This document shows positions 1 through 13,634 of a stretch of 64,000 bases of DNA, piece after piece (position 1 is the first letter of the stretch; each line of letters begins with the position of its first letter). The notes beneath the pieces are model-generated. The model saw only the letters and a program-made list of their open reading frames with translations, had not been told where the DNA came from and searched no databases. Origin of the DNA: Symsagittifera roscoffensis (taxonomy: Eukaryota; Xenacoelomorpha; Acoela; Convolutidae); contig NC_087063.1 of assembly GCF_963678635.1 (NCBI RefSeq), positions 67,498,727-67,562,726 on the forward strand. The letters are read 5' to 3'. The translations under genes and the position numbers were made by a program.

Positions 1-509
1 CATAAACTATGATAAATGGAAGACCATAAGAAAAAAGTAAAAGGCATTTTCTACAAAATTGAGCTGGTGTACCATGACCGCTCATTGTACATATATTCGG
101 CGATGACAGTTTACAAACTGCAAAGGCAAAAAATAAAAGAAGGTCCCAAATCGCGCACTACAATAGCAACGGGTGCCATAACAAAATTTGCTATATTAAG
201 GGCTGCCACTCAATAACAGATCTAGATCTTGATTGTTTATATATTTTTGCCAACAGTTTATAACCCAACACAACCATCTAGAACACTGTCAAGAAATACC
301 GGAGCAAAATCTCATCAAGATGATAAAGGTTGTACTCTACTCTACCGCCCGAAAATAGAGCAGAGAGAAAGTCAAGATAATCTTTTCGAGCAAAAAATGC
401 AATGCCACGAGACTGAATTAGATTTATATTCTACATTTCGGGACATTCTTGACGTTCACTTTCAATCTTACTTGATTGGATACGTAAGGTCATTATTAAC
501 AACAGTTAC
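1..509 (-). other. Intron of the SDCCAG8 homologue
   Basis: The donor is CAG|GTAACT at 510/509. I see no further exon before the window edge. The small open frames here are AT-rich and match nothing. Confidence 0.6.
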
Positions 510-3500
510 CTGCGTCCTCTCCAACTGAGCCTGCTCTACTAATTGTACAGAGTGCTTCACTTGACTGTAGCTGTCTGTCTCCCTCTGCTGAAGTGCAGAA
601 CAGTGCCCCTTCAGATGGTCGTTCTTATCCCGCAGAGCCGCCACCTCCCTATTTGAAACATTGACTAATTACTTCTGAGGGAGAAAATCTCCAGGATGGA
701 GCATGTGTCGTAAAAAAATAGGGAGCAATCACAAGCTTCATTAAGCAGAAGATTGCGTGAATCAACATCCCAAATCAATTATTTTGATTTTCTCACCACA
801 TGTACGACATTGAGGAAGACATTTATTTAGAAAAAACTCAACAACTAAACAGAGATAATGTAAAATAATCCGCTTATGACAAGTCGAACTAAATTCCTAT
901 AGATGTTAGCATGCAAAAAAGATGAGATCTACACGTAAAAATGAAATCTAATTTACTTGGACAATTGATCAATTTTCTCCATGTAGATCCCTCCATGGGT
1001 AGTTGAGATGACAGCCTCATGTTTAGCACACTTGATACAAAGCCCCGCATCCTGGACAAACCCGTCATCTTGGTCACTTCTGCTCTTGCCAGCTACCCTC
1101 ATAGCCCCTGTACCCATAGTTGCGTTGTTGGAAACTTGATTTAATTGCATTTGTTGTTTCAGGTATTCGATGTGATCCTCATATCGGGTCATTTTGGCAT
1201 CATACATTGCTTTTACGGCGTTCTAAAACAAGATGATTTTCATGCAAACGGCAAAAAAACATCTTCTGGCTGGCAAGTGCCCATATTGACAAACTTCATA
1301 GAAAACCAGGTTCGAATTTTTTGGCAATTCAAAAACAAAAAATTAGTCACAATTACATACTTTATTTTTAATAAACATTTATTGGTGTTACTTTAATTCT
1401 ATTCAATATATTAGCTTTCTAGCCAAATAATGAAAGCTAAGTAAGAAAGGAACTTGATCTCACAATTTCCATCTGGAGTCTTTGCACAGTTTTGTTGTCC
1501 ACGTTGTCCAGGAGTCCCCTGTCCATGGACTGGCGTATAACCTCCTGGTCACTCATATGGGACACATTCAAAGCAGCTACTGGTGGCCTGTTGCGAGGGA
1601 GAGGCGCCCTCATTCCCTGTTGACTCAACATGCCTTCCGCCGATTGAGACTATAAAGAAAAGATACCTAAAATCCTTATACTAAATGTACCGCTTTCCAG
1701 TCCTTTTGTTAATGGATTTGCTTTCAATCATTAAAAAAAATCTAGAATCATAAATATGAAGTTGAAACAAATACATCGACAGCAAGAAAAACCTATTACT
1801 GTGCAGGCACTAGAGAATTTTCCGATGAGGAAAATAACTGAAAAAACTTCGAAATTATCATGTTTTTGTACCGACCATTGAAAATAGGGAATTTTTTGCT
1901 CCGATCATTTGAAAAATGTGTAGGAACTTTGTATTCGTGTGTTTTTCTGTTTTTTAATCCGGCTATCCTTGTTTACTTTTTCTTTTTGTTTTCCACGCAA
2001 AATCAGCTACCACAAAAAATCATCGGAAAGGTTTGAGCAGGGGCGGATCTAGGATTCTCTCGAGGGGGGGGGGGGGGGCGGTTTTTTTAGGACCAAATTG
2101 ATTTTCCGAGCTCTCCTAAACCAGTAAAAAGACCCTGTTTTGGCCAAATTTCATGCGCCGTAGGCGAATTTCAAAAAAAACAGGTCAAAAAAGCCGTTTT
2201 TGGGCATTGTTTGGAAAATTTTGACAAAAAAAATCGCGTTTTTTTTGGCGCGCACTCCCCCTCAAAGTTAGTATATTTTGGCGCCAAAGGCTCCTTTAGA
2301 ATAATTTTAGGGTCGGTCGGCCACAAATGGATTTCTCAAAAGTACCAAAGGGGGGACCCTTTGGGTTGGCAGGGGGTCGAATCCCTGAGGGGGGGGGGGG
2401 GCGTCCGCCCCCCTCCCCTAAATCCGCCCCTGGGTTTGAGTGATATATCAAAATGCAGCCCTTTCACTTGTGATTCGAACATTAAAAAATTTGCAAAAAA
2501 CTTTTCGTGTCGAGAATAACGGGTTTGAAATTTTTGATCTTATGTATGCTTAATGTAAGCCGTAAAAACTTAGTTTTACTCGAGTTTCATGTTCGTTTGT
2601 GGAGCTTTTAGCTCCATTTTGAGAATCAAAAATTTCTGCAAAAATTTTTTTTTACGACTATTTCTTTTTTCGTTTCTACAAAAACCTTCTTTCCAGTTGA
2701 CTTATTTTACTATGACTGTCAAATATTCCCAAGTTCTATCTTTTCCGTTAAGATCTTTTTTTTTAAATCGCACTACGCAGAAAAGAATTACACTAATTTG
2801 AACAAGAAACTTTTATTTTGGTATTTTTTATAAGACTATGATCGAAACATTCTGTGCAACTTGCACAGATTTCGGCTATCCTTTTTTATTGTCGGTAATA
2901 TTTTGAAATCAGTACAGGATTGAAATTGAGCTCAAAGAGTTAAACTAAAGTAAAAGCCGCTCAAAACAGGTTGGCAGTGAGGGAGTGAAAATCAGTCGAA
3001 ATTCCGGACCATTTTTCTTGACACCGAGTCAACTTTTTGAAACCATAATCACGACTTAGAGGACTTTTTAATAGCATCACACTCGATTCTACATGAGCTT
3101 TCTCTGAAGTTGCGCGAAAAAAAAACAAGGTCATAAAAACCTTCACACTGAACAAAAAAATAGTCGAGCAAAAAATAGAGATGCGATTCGGCCTGTCAAG
3201 TGATGCCAGCCTCTCTTGAAAACCTTGTTAATCCTCTTAGATCTTACCCTACGTTGTCGCTCAGTCATAGCAGCAGCATTTGCAGGACTGTGGGACCTCA
3301 TTGGTCTGAATGCATTTTGATGTTGTGGCGGAGGTGGTTGTTGTCTCACTGATGATCTTCCCCTTGTCTCTGAGGTGCCAGATGATGGTGCTGCTGCTGA
3401 TGCATTTCCATCATAGACATCCCTTGCATGTTGTGATAACCACTTCTCACTCTACAAATACAGCCAGTTAGTCTAATCATAAACAGAACTTTCAACTATA

Positions 3501-6500
3501 AACAATACTTGTTACCATGAACTATAATTTCAATCATAAACAGAACTTTTAAACGTAAACAACACTTATAATCATAAACCATAAATTAAACACAGAGGCG
3601 AAGTTGCACTTCGCATCTACAAGCAAAATTATGACTAATAACTACTGGGAAAAAACTGAATGTAAAACTATGACTCTACAAAAATTCTTAAGTGACGCAC
3701 GCCAATTATGACGCATTAGCAGTACCAGTTAATCTAAAAAAAAAGAAATTTACCAACTAACATGCCTCAATTTATAGAGCGGACGCATTTTAACAAGTAT
3801 ACAATAAAAGTTCATTTAAAACATCCGACCCTGACCAAGTTCGAACCCTCTTTTGTTGCGGGTCTCCTTCCCTACCTCTACGCTTCAGATTCATGATACC
3901 GTGAAGCTTAAGTGCTATTTGTAATATGATAGTCTACATTAAGATCCTTAGCATTGACTGTACTTAATAGCTAGTTTTTGATCAAAAAGAATACTTTCAA
4001 ATTCACACAAGCTTTGCTTGTGTACAAAATGAACACTAATATTTGCGACTTAGATTAGAAAAAAAAGAGATTTCATACTATCATTTAAGCTTTGCTTGTG
4101 AATCACAAACAAAACTTTTAAACACACAGAGGCGAAGCAGAGCTTCGCGCCGCTTGCAATACAACATGAGCAAATTAAGTCGAAAAAATTTAAACGTTGA
4201 AAAAAAACTAGGTGAACCAAAATGTTCCTGTCTCCATAAAAAAAAACAACTCAGAGCCCAGCCTAAGCTGTAGTTACGTGTTTGATATTGATGGAATTTG
4301 CTAAACTGATGCGGCACGAAACATGTGATTTCAAAAATTGGACTTTACACAAAACCTTTGTTGTTTCTCTACTAAAACAAGTTGGAAGAGTAAAAAATTT
4401 TCAGATTATCGATTTTCCCGAGGAGATAACACTCTCTCTTTTAAAAAAATTAGGGAGTCACCGCGTCTGCAGGAGCAATTATCGGGGTGCTGGACAACAA
4501 GCCGACTTAACTTCGAGCCGAATAGAAAAATAGGGTCAGGAAGATTAAATCAGAAAATTTTCGTCCCGGTTGAGCTTTTGATAACAAATTCCACATGCTT
4601 TAAAACAGTTTTAAGTATTATTTCCTATCTAAATATGGATTTTTTTAAATCGAAGCAAAAAACAAAACGGGTCAAAATTATAAACGGATTTATGATCAGA
4701 AGAAACAAAACTATGGAAAATTTCATTTACTTCAAATGTTTTGAAATCAATTGTCCATGCGTGTTACAATAACAGGAGATTCAAAATTGGTTACCAAAAA
4801 ACCTGGAGAACACAAACACCCTCCCTCCCCAGAAAGAAAAAATTCAGCAAGAAATTTTTCAGAACAGTAATTCAGGGCGTTCAACAAAATGTCAGTAGAA
4901 GTTTGAAGAAATCGTAAGACGAAGCCATACAGGAGATTTCTGAAGATTTTTTGCTCCCAAAATACGAAAAAAGCAGAAAAGCTCAAGAACCAAAAAAGCC
5001 GAAATTTTACCAGAATTTCCAAAAACTTTAGAAGACGTGAAAATTGAAGGTGCATGGCGAAAAACGAAACAAGGTAAAAAATCTGCTTGGTTCGTTCAAA
5101 AAGTATTATGGAGGATGGAACTTTCAAATGGGCACCACCGCCGTTTACCCAAATTTATGTGCTATTCGGAATGAACGATGAAAGGATTCTGCCAATAGCT
5201 TGGGCGCTGTTGGGCTCAAAAACTGAAATTTACTCAACTTTTTTTTTATTTTGTGCGAAAAATCTTTTCAAAATTTTTCGGTCTATTTGATGCCAGAATC
5301 AATCATACCAGACTACGAAAGCGGGGTCACTGCAGCTGTCAAGAAAACTTTTATAGTACATACTAATTGGGGATGCTGGTTCCACTTTTCCCAATGTATA
5401 TATCAAAAATTTCATGATTATGGCCTTCAAAAAGGCTATCAAGACGAAAAACTGAAAAAAATGCTCATAAACTTTTCATTTTAGCGTGTTTGCTTGAAAA
5501 CGAAATTAAAGACGCTCTTGGAAGTTTTGAGGACAAAATCGAAGAAGATCCGATTTTTTTGCGATACGCAGAAATCGGACAAATTTTTGCTTATGTGGAA
5601 CTTTTGGATTTTTGGCCAAATTCCTTTAACTTTATAGAATGTTTGATCGGCCCCTGAATTTGAGGACAACTATCAAATGTGTGAGCTGGAATCGTGACTG
5701 GAACGCATCCGTAGGGACGAAAAATTCAGTTTTTCGGACGGTTTTTTAAAATTTTGGAGAACAGGAACAATATTCGCTCATACTTCGATGGAATTTTTCG
5801 TTGAAAAACTATTGGGCAGGTGTTTCGAATATTTTGCAGCGATTTTTGCTATTAAATTTCGTATAAACCGTCGTTTTTATTTTTCGGCTTGAAGTCCTTT
5901 CAGCTTGAACTCCCGTCTGCTTGTTGTCCTAGACACCAATCATCGTAACCAGTTCTTTCAATCAAAAATTTCAACTCAGATTTGATTGCGTAAATATTAC
6001 GAAAAATCAAAACATTTCTAAAAAAAACCAGTCACAAAGTCTAAAAAACGGTCAAAAGAATTTTTTAAATCCAAAATAAATTTTTCAGCCAAAAGCAGAT
6101 TGTGGCCGTTTAAGCAGAGAAAATTCCCAAAACCGGGTTTCTCGATTGAACACAACCTGAGAATTGGCAGCGTAGTTTTCGCGTAAAATCAACAACGTTC
6201 TAAAAAACTAACATTCGAACTTTAAAATAAGCGTAAAATAACAAACTCGGAATAGCCACAGACGAACGTAGGACGACATGTTTTTTTTATTAATCTATGA
6301 TATCACATTTGGCAGGATAGTTAGCGAGAAAAGTTTTTTAAAAATCGGCCAAGAAATCAATAAATTTGAGATTTCCGAGATTTCTGAGCTAAATTTGAGA
6401 TAAATTTGAGATTTCCCCTAAATTTAAAATTTCCGAGATTTCTGAGTTTTTTGTGAAAAAATAGGGCGTAACCACTTATACAGAAAGAATTCACGCAAAT

Positions 6501-9500
6501 TGTTTTTTGATTGAACCCAGAATCTCAGATTTGGGAGAAAAATTCTCGAGAAAAATTAAAAACTATATAAAAAAAACACTAGAATCAAAATTTCCGAGGG
6601 CCATAAATAATTGTGTTAGAAACATTTAAGCTTTCCACAAGCCAGTTTTTTTTAATTGATCCCAAAATCTCTGATAGGGCAGGGCAGTTTTCTAAAAAAA
6701 TTGACACAGGCGAAGCGCTACTGGGAAAAACTGAATCAGCAAAACTTTGAGTCTACAAAATTTCATAAAGGACGTAAGCCAATTATGACGCATTAACAGT
6801 ACCAGTCAATTTGAAAAAAAAAGAAACTTACCAACTAACGTGCCTCAAATTATACAGCAGACGCATTTCAACTAGTATACGAAAAAGTTCATTAAAAACA
6901 TCCGACCCTGCTCAGGTTTTCGAACCCTCTTATTTTATTGCTGGTCTTCTTCCCTACCTCTACGCTAGAGATCCATGATACATTGAAGCTAATGGGCTAT
7001 TTCTAATTAAATAGTCTGTGTTAATATCCTTAGCATTGGCTGTACTTAATAGCTGAATCAAAATGAACACGTTCAAAATCAACACATTTTGTCGCAACAA
7101 TGGCATCGCAACAAAATTTGCGACTTAGGTCGGGAAAAAAGACAGTCCATATTATAACACAAGCTACTCTCGTGCAAAAAAAAACGGTCAAAAATCACCA
7201 ATTTGACTATTCCGAGGGCCATAACTTTATCTGTAAAAAATTTGGAGGCAGCCGCTTATAACAGCAACTTTTCAAAACAGTTGTATTCATTGAAACCAAA
7301 ACTCGGATTCGAGAGAGGTAATTTTCGAGAATGGGTCAAATATTTTTCCAGAGAGTTTTTTGAAGGCTGTAGGCAGAGGGGTCAAGTAAAAAGAGACTCT
7401 AGGGGAATATGCGGGCTCACAGGGGAGTATGCGGTCTTTCAATTGATACCCCTTTTTCGAAAATCAGCAGTTCTGAGAAAAACTAAATTTTTTCCAATAA
7501 ATTTAGAAATAATTTTCCTTGACCAAAAAAAAGAAATTTCAACAAACTGTACATATAACGAACTTGAAAAGTGCGGAGGGGAGTATTAAAACTGTGTTTA
7601 CCTTAAACGACCCAAAATTAGCTCAGTAAATGAAAAAAAATAGTATATCAAACACTAAAAGCAACCTTAACGAAACATGCGCGAAGCAAAAAATAACGAT
7701 TCCAAGATGTGACAACCAACTCGACAAGAGATACGCAGACAAATAATTGACCGACAATTTTATTTGAAACAGAACCTTTCTTGTTTGAAAAAAAAAACAG
7801 TTCCTGGTCAGATTTAAACCCAGGACCGTTTCCGTACCAGGCACATTCATTTCCTCTAGGCCAAGTTGGCCAGGACGCTTAGAAGTTTGAACTCATTATG
7901 ATCCAGGATACAAGTGATTCTGTTAAACAAGTAGTTAACCCGAAAAAATACTATCTTCCGATTTCATAACACTTGTTAATCGCAAGCGTCATAAACATAA
8001 TAATGTAGCAAAAATATAATATAATGCACACTTCACCGCAACCATGTAACTTTCGGCTGGTTGGAAAAGCAGAAGCTCAAAAGAAGAAATATAAAACTGT
8101 AATCACATCGTCCAATACCTGAGGATGTCGTTAACGAAAGTGATGATGATGAATTGATGACTAATTTATTCCGTTATCGGTTACTTTGTAGCTTCGCTGA
8201 TTTTGTAACCTCGATTTAAGCAAAATTAGTTAAAATGACAAGATTGAAAGAAGATAGAAATGATGCATCACCTTAACGCGGAATATCTGAAGTAACAGCA
8301 GCAATGAAAAAATTATACTGAAATAAGGATATCGATTTGAAATTTCGGTTTTCGGAAGCTTTATATAAGCGCAGAATCCAATTAGAAGTTCCATCGATAG
8401 AAAAAAATCTTCATTTGAGGCAGAAACTTTGTTATTTGACCATGAACTATCAAACTTCGTATAATCAGACTTTCCATAAACTTATTCTTTGATATACTAA
8501 ATAAGTATAACATCATAATACCACTGGTTTAAGAGCTACTAAACGCGAAGCGACCGCCAACTGGCTAAGCTTAAAATCTACTGACCTTGAGGGCGGTGTT
8601 CTCATCCTGTAATCTTTTGATATCTCCATTCATCTGGTCCAAAATTCTCCCCAGGTACTCCTTAGTGACTACTTCTCCTTTTTCCTCTCTATCCTTCAGC
8701 CTCTGATCTAATTCTGCCAGGTTGGCGGGCGTGGATGTGAACATGGCATGTGCACGCATGGCGGACTCGGACTATTAAAAAAAATTCAAAAAAAAGTATT
8801 AAAAAAGTTGACTATTCAAAAAACAAGTATGCTTCGCCCAAAGTCAAAAGAAAATAAAAGTTTTTTTACTTCAATTTATCAAATAGACTTTTTGTTGCGA
8901 CCAATCTCGATATGAGGTGTTTTTTTTTCACATTTTATTTACCCTCGTAAGGGCTGAAATGTGGATTCAATTTAAAGTCATTTCAGTCGTGACTCATCAA
9001 AAAAAAGTTCATTCAGAGCCAAGAAAAATCGCACTGCAGATTTTCGTTTTTCAGACCTAATAAACAGCGGCTTTTTGGGGTCCTAAAATATACTAGATTG
9101 AGCCATTAAGCTATAATATCATTCAATCTATCTATGAATTCATGATTAACTCATCAAATAGCCACCTCAATGACCTTCACACATCTTATTTCAAAAAACC
9201 AAATGATAAATAACTTTTCAAAATTAATTTCAATGCTTTGCAATTTGGTTTTGCAAAATTATCTGCGATCGGAACATCCTACACTTTTAACAAAGTAATC
9301 AGCTGTTTTATATAAACAAGAAATGACATAATAATTTGAACCAATTTGATCTATTTATTTATTATCAAAAATATTTGTTGCCGAGGATAAATTAAATATC
9401 ATTCGACGTGAGCTTAGACAAATAGACCTCAATTTTGATACGAAAATTTTAGTTTTGATAGTTACGATGAAGAGTCAACTGAGGGTTACCTGGTTTATTG

Positions 9501-12500
9501 AATCTATAGTTACTATCTACATGCAGAAAATATCATCAGCATATCCCTTCCAGCATGAAGCTAACATCATATTACCACAGTCTTGGAAGTTATAACCTGA
9601 TTTCATTGCTGGTAACTTTCTGAAGCTTCTGCTTTGAAATGGTTCTTTTATGGCACGCGCACCATATCTCGAAACTTTATTATCAGCTGACCAACATCGA
9701 TATAAAAAAGGGTAATATGTTGATACCTGCGTAGGCTGCTGATCCGACAACATATCATCAACAGAAGAAACAGTGACCCCGTGAGACTTCAGCATCTTTC
9801 TCAAGTTCTCACTCGCCCCACGGTAACCGCCTCCACCAGCTCCCCCTGATTTTTGCTCAGCTGCTGACGTTACTGCATGGGTATTTCTATTCGACTTTGC
9901 TACTTTAGAGGCCAGGCCTCCTGAACTGTCGAGGGACATTCTCAATTGGTCATAGCTCTCCAGAGCTTTTTCTTAAAGGCAGCAAGAAAATAATCATAGC
10001 CAACAAACAGTTAGAAAAGATTCAAGGAACGCAAGTAAAAATACGGACTTATTTTGAAAAAAGCTTAACTTTCGAATTTAAAAGAAAAAAATAAAGCTCT
10101 TTCAATTTCTAGACGAACAATTTACGATTGACACTTAAAATCATAAAAAAACCCAATTTGAGAAAACCGGATCAATAGGTTAAATTTTTGTTTCGCTGAG
10201 AATTTTGTCACACAGGCGAAGCGGAGCTTCGCAACACTTGCGATGCAAAAAACATATTGCGTTACAAATAGTGAATGAAAAAAAAGACAGAAGTCAAAAA
10301 GGTTTCCTGAAAAATTATGGAAAAAATAACTCGACAAAAGTTGGAAAATTACAGCTACAAAAAGTTCAAAATTGTATCAGATGAAGTTCATAAACAGCCC
10401 TTAAATAATGCATATCATTTATCGAGCGCCAACAAACTGAAACACATAATCCCAAACGGATATACTTTGCCCTCGAAATTACGCAAAATAAGTCGACTAA
10501 GTCGATATAACATAAACAGAAAATATTTTGAAAAAAAAAAGAAAATTTCAAAATCAGACATGATAAATTTACAAATGCCTATTTTGATGACAAGGTGATA
10601 CTTGGATCTAACTCTCTTTTCAAAAGCTATTAGAAATTTAGCCACAGTTTTCGAACATCTAATAGGTCAATTTGGAGAGTACCAGTTATCGCCTTAAAAA
10701 TATGGGCACTAGTTCGTATAGTGCTCTCATCGAGGAAAATTCTCTTATATGATTACCTCTGGTATCCTTGTAGTAATCGTCTGTTGAAGTGTCTGGTCTG
10801 AAATCCATATATGGAGAGATGGTCACTGTGGTTGTCTTCGTATGAGCCATACCACTGGATCCACCCGCTGATGTTCCTGTCTGATTGGTCTGAAGACTAC
10901 TGCCTCCTGCAGCTGTTGTGTTGTTCATGTTGGTATCTACTAGCACTCCTTCTCTTCCTCCTCCAGCACCTAGTTTCAGGAAAATAATCGAATTCAAAAA
11001 AAGACTAACAGGTTGTTGCGCAAGTAGCACAGAATGTTCCGAACTGTTATCATTGCAAAAAATACAAAACTGAAAAAAATTGAAAAATTTCCAATTTTAA
11101 ATTTTTTTTTAGATTTACATACAGATTGAAGTATGCCTGTAATACAACAATCAACCGTTCACATGATTTTTGGAGGAAAATCGTTCATTGCAATTATCCG
11201 GAAGGGAAATTTTGTAACTTTTCTTTTTGAAATCTGAATCACACCGGAAAGGCACACTAGAATTCGCAAACGCAAGCAAGAAACGACATAAGGGAACATA
11301 AGCTGCAAATGAAAAAATGCTTAAAAACACAAATTCCAAGCAGAGTTTCGCACCACTTGCGATACCGCTCAAACGTACAACATGAGGCGGATGCCAATAA
11401 GAAGGAAAAAATCTAGTCAAAAAGCTACATATACAAAACTTCAAAAATTTGATGTTCAATTGGAGGAAAAACCCGAGAAACACCATCGACAGCGTTAAAC
11501 ACAGACGCGAAGCTTGCGATAGCACATAAATATAGTATTGCAAGCTACTAAAAAGAAGAAAAAATAGAAAAACCGCAACTACAAAAATTACAAAATTTCT
11601 CTGTGATGATGTTTGATTTCAGGTAAACATGTCCAACATGTCCAGGAACAAAACCGTCAGCGTTATGGAAACCTTAAGAAATACTTATCGAGCTGCAACT
11701 AAACCAAAAAAAACTGAGTTGTCTTGTCATGAAAAACTTTTAAACACACCAGTTCTGAATTGGGTGAATTTTTAATCCCCTACCTTCCAGAAATACTCCA
11801 AAAAATAAACCCCTTCAATCAACGCAAAATTATGTCACTACGCCAATAAAACATAAGCCTAAAACATGAAGCAAGCAAAATTGAAGCAAACTGTTAACTA
11901 AAAATAAAACAAAAGATGTGACTAAAAAATCAGATTCAGTTTAGAAATTATATTCAAACTAAGCCGACAAATCACTTGCAAACAAAGAGTAGGCGGACAA
12001 TCCTTTTGAAATGGATTATTGCTTCCTTGAAAAAACCGGTTCCTGGCCAGATTCGAACCTATCACCCTTGCCGTCCAAGGCGTAGCCGTTTCGTTACCTC
12101 TAAGCCCAGTGTGCCGGAGAAGTGAAAAAAGTTGAATTTACTAGTCCAAGCTATCAAATTATTCGACTGATTCAAGTGATTAAACGAATGGTAAATAGTT
12201 GAACCGGAAAAAGTCTAATCGAATTTAATAACGCCTGCTAACCGCCAGCGTCATTAGCGGTAACAAAAATTTATCGTTTTCCAACTAAGCTGATAGAACT
12301 TGGACAGATGACCGTGAAACCGAAAACACCATTTCCCACATTACTTTCAATTTATAGTTAAAAAACTCTGAGCCTAACACAAACGTTTGCCTGTGTAATT
12401 AGCACAGTTGGGTCGACTCTTAATGTTTGAAATCCTACTGTAGCATCTGTGCAATGAAATGTTTGACATGATTTTCATTTTTGTACCAAATGCTAAAAAA

Positions 12501-13354
12501 ATGCTAGTCGTACAAATTTCAAAACCTTGGCCGAAATGGTGTAATTGATTTTTAAAAATTTGTTGACTATGGCACAAAAGTAGGTGTATCTTCATGTCAT
12601 AAATAAGAAAGCAAAACTTTTCGGCAAAAGATGGAAACTGTGTGAATAGATTTTTTTGATGGCGACACCAAAAAATTTTTCTTTAATTTCGGAATTCCCC
12701 CCCCCCCCCCCTCCCGACAAGAAAAAAAAACAAAATTTGACATTTTCAAGTTTTTTTTTACGAGCTAAATTTAATTGTTTGCGCGCATGAAGAAGTCCTG
12801 AATACAAAAAATTTGGATTATTTTTCCGTTTCTCTAGTTAGTTTATTCAAAAATGCTTTAAAAAAACGCTATTTCTTTTGCATTGCATAATTTTGTCTGT
12901 CTCGAGCAGTGTATGATTAATAAAATTTTAAATTAAAAAAATAAAATTTTCCAATGGCTAAGCGTTTTTCCATATATGAAAACTGTATGACTAGCATTTT
13001 TGGACAACCCGGGTCGTTCAGCACAAAATGCAGTGAAAAACAATAAAATGGGAAAACGTGCGTGAACAAAAAATAATTGATTTTAATGAGATAAATCATC
13101 AAAACTCGACAAATTTTTGCTGCCTAGTGCAAAATGATGAATTCAATAGCCTAACTATTAGCAAAATAAGAGAGATTTCATAAAAATGTAGGTCACTTGC
13201 TCTCGCTAGTGAAAATCAAAATTCTTCTTTTTCGTACTTCATACTCAAAACCAAATGAAATGAAAGATGACTTTGTTTTACCTGTCGGTCCCGGAGTTGC
13301 CAACGCTTTGTCGTTACTAGTCTCATTGCTGCTCGCTGAATTTTTGGCTGCCAT
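510..13354 (-). CDS. SDCCAG8: SDCCAG8-like centriole/cilium coiled-coil scaffold, N-terminal part (runs off left edge)
   Basis: Eight coding exons read on the minus strand: 13354-13282, 10969-10757, 9971-9727, 8771-8586, 3451-3248, 1649-1464, 1222-957 and 648-510. All introns are GT-AG and every junction keeps phase, giving 504 codons before the gene leaves the window. The ATG is at 13354 (MAAKNSASSNETS). Exon 7 holds GLCIKCAKHEAVI followed by a THGG..YMEKIDQL segment, which corresponds to GLCLKCAQHEAVL in human SDCCAG8. Exon 8 continues with QQRETDSYSQVKHSVQ, matching the vertebrate QQREASAYEQVKQ region in order. The N-terminus is Gly/Ser/Thr-rich and then becomes coiled coil (ILDQMNGDIKRLQDENTALK). 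In vertebrates the protein sits at the centrosome and mother-centriole distal appendages and supports ciliogenesis; it is a Bardet-Biedl/nephronophthisis gene. Exons 1-6 are conserved only weakly. The C-terminal half lies outside the window. Confidence 0.85.
2038..2432. mobile_element. hAT-type MITE, 395 bp, with intact 8-bp target duplication
   Basis: The inverted ends are CAGGGGCGGATCTAGG at 2038 and the complement of CCTAAATCCGCCCCTG ending at 2432, with one mismatch in 16 bp. The element is flanked on both sides by the same 8 bp, GGTTTGAG (2030-2037 and 2433-2440). An 8-bp duplication and a CAGGG terminus are typical of the hAT superfamily. It has no transposase ORF and is therefore non-autonomous. 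Runs of more than ten G residues near both ends make G-quadruplex structure possible. It lies in the intron between SDCCAG8 exons 6 and 5. Confidence 0.9.
3594..4103 (+). repeat. Interspersed repeat family A, copy 1
   Basis: About 0.5 kb, closely similar in order and spacing to copies at 6708-7175 and 34066-34578. Shared landmarks are AAATTTACCAACTA, GCGGACGCATTT, a GACCCTG..CCA.GTTCGAA stretch resembling a tRNA B box, CTTAGCATTG.CTGTACTTAA, and a terminal hairpin ACACAAGC-TTT-GCTTGTGT. The GCGAAGT-TGC-ACTTCGC hairpin (3598-3614) sits at the left end. A tRNA-derived SINE is the best guess. It lies in the 5.1-kb SDCCAG8 intron between exons 5 and 4. Confidence 0.75.
4640..5770 (+). pseudogene. 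FLYWCH/MULE-type DNA transposase relic
   Basis: The pieces lie in order on the plus strand. A FLYWCH-like zinc finger comes first (FIYFKCFEINCPCV, then GEHKHPP; Cys-Cys-His-His spacing). It is followed by DGTFKWAPPPFTQIYVLFG, containing the first catalytic Asp of a MULE transposase, then PDYESGVTAAVKKTF with the second Asp and GCWFHFSQCIYQKFHDYGL, the C..H region of MULE proteins. A weak LRTT..WNRDWNASVGTKNS C-terminal motif is near 5660-5730. Stops and frame changes separate the pieces, with the first break at about 5250-5290, so the gene is dead. It lies in the SDCCAG8 intron between exons 5 and 4 and is antisense to that gene. I see no terminal inverted repeats. Confidence 0.8.
6708..7175 (+). 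repeat. Interspersed repeat family A, copy 2
   Basis: Same orientation and landmarks as copies 1 and 3 (CTACTGGGAAAAACTGAAT, GCAGACGCATTTCAACTAG, CTTAGCATTGGCTGTACTT). It starts at a GCGAAGC hairpin half-site (6713). The region between copies 1 and 2 is filled by the MULE relic and AT-rich DNA. Confidence 0.75.
7735..8000 (-). repeat. Degraded tRNA-derived SINE
   Basis: The minus strand shows a tRNA-like head: a GGCCTAGAGG A-box-like segment followed by a GGGTTTAAATC B-box-like segment. The downstream plus-strand tail ends at a TTGTTAATCGCAAGCG hairpin remnant. The same arrangement recurs at 11955, 21440, 33845, 41280 and 44030. Confidence 0.5.
10216..10232. repeat. Mini-hairpin GCGAAGC-GGA-GCTTCGC
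   Basis: A perfect 7-bp stem with a 3-nt loop. Equivalent hairpins occur at 4132-4148 (loop AGA) and 3598-3614 (stem base change with its partner also changed). Imperfect versions lie near 20330, 20795 and 40848. They mark the start of dispersed repeats, usually followed by A(C)CACTTGCGATGC. Confidence 0.7.
11955..12255 (-). repeat. tRNA-derived SINE, one of the better-preserved copies
   Basis: Read on the minus strand, GGGCTTAGAGGTAACG (A-box-like), GCCTTGGACGGC (anticodon-arm-like) and GGTTCGAATC (B box) follow one another at tRNA spacing (about 12120-12045). The T-stem no longer pairs, so this is not a functional tRNA gene. It lies in the first intron of the SDCCAG8 homologue. Confidence 0.6.
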
Positions 13355-13634
13355 TTCTTGCAAAGTTTGATTGATGATCTTCTATTATTTTACTGCGCTA
13401 TGATGCACGGAGAAAAGGCATCACCCATCTGAAATTCGACAAATTCAAGAAATCTAAGATACTTAGGCTGTAAAATTTTTGTCATAAATTTTCTATGATA
13501 CTATTTTCCTTTTTGTCTTTATTTTTAATCAACTATTCCCAACTATTACCGCTAGAAGAATGAAAATCATGTTAAACAAATTCAAGCAAAAACGTCATAA
13601 AATTTCGAGAATGCGGCTGCACCAAAAACACAAA

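Noticed and set aside
7203-7589. 128-codon plus-strand ORF
   Set aside because: AT-rich intronic sequence with no motif, homology or splice context; likely chance.
12040-12125. Functional tRNA gene
   Set aside because: A- and B-box-like segments exist, but the T-stem does not pair and the acceptor ends do not match; it is a repeat member.
12697-12711. Run of 15 C residues as a regulatory element
   Set aside because: An isolated homopolymer with no flanking structure and no conserved partner; nothing supports a function.
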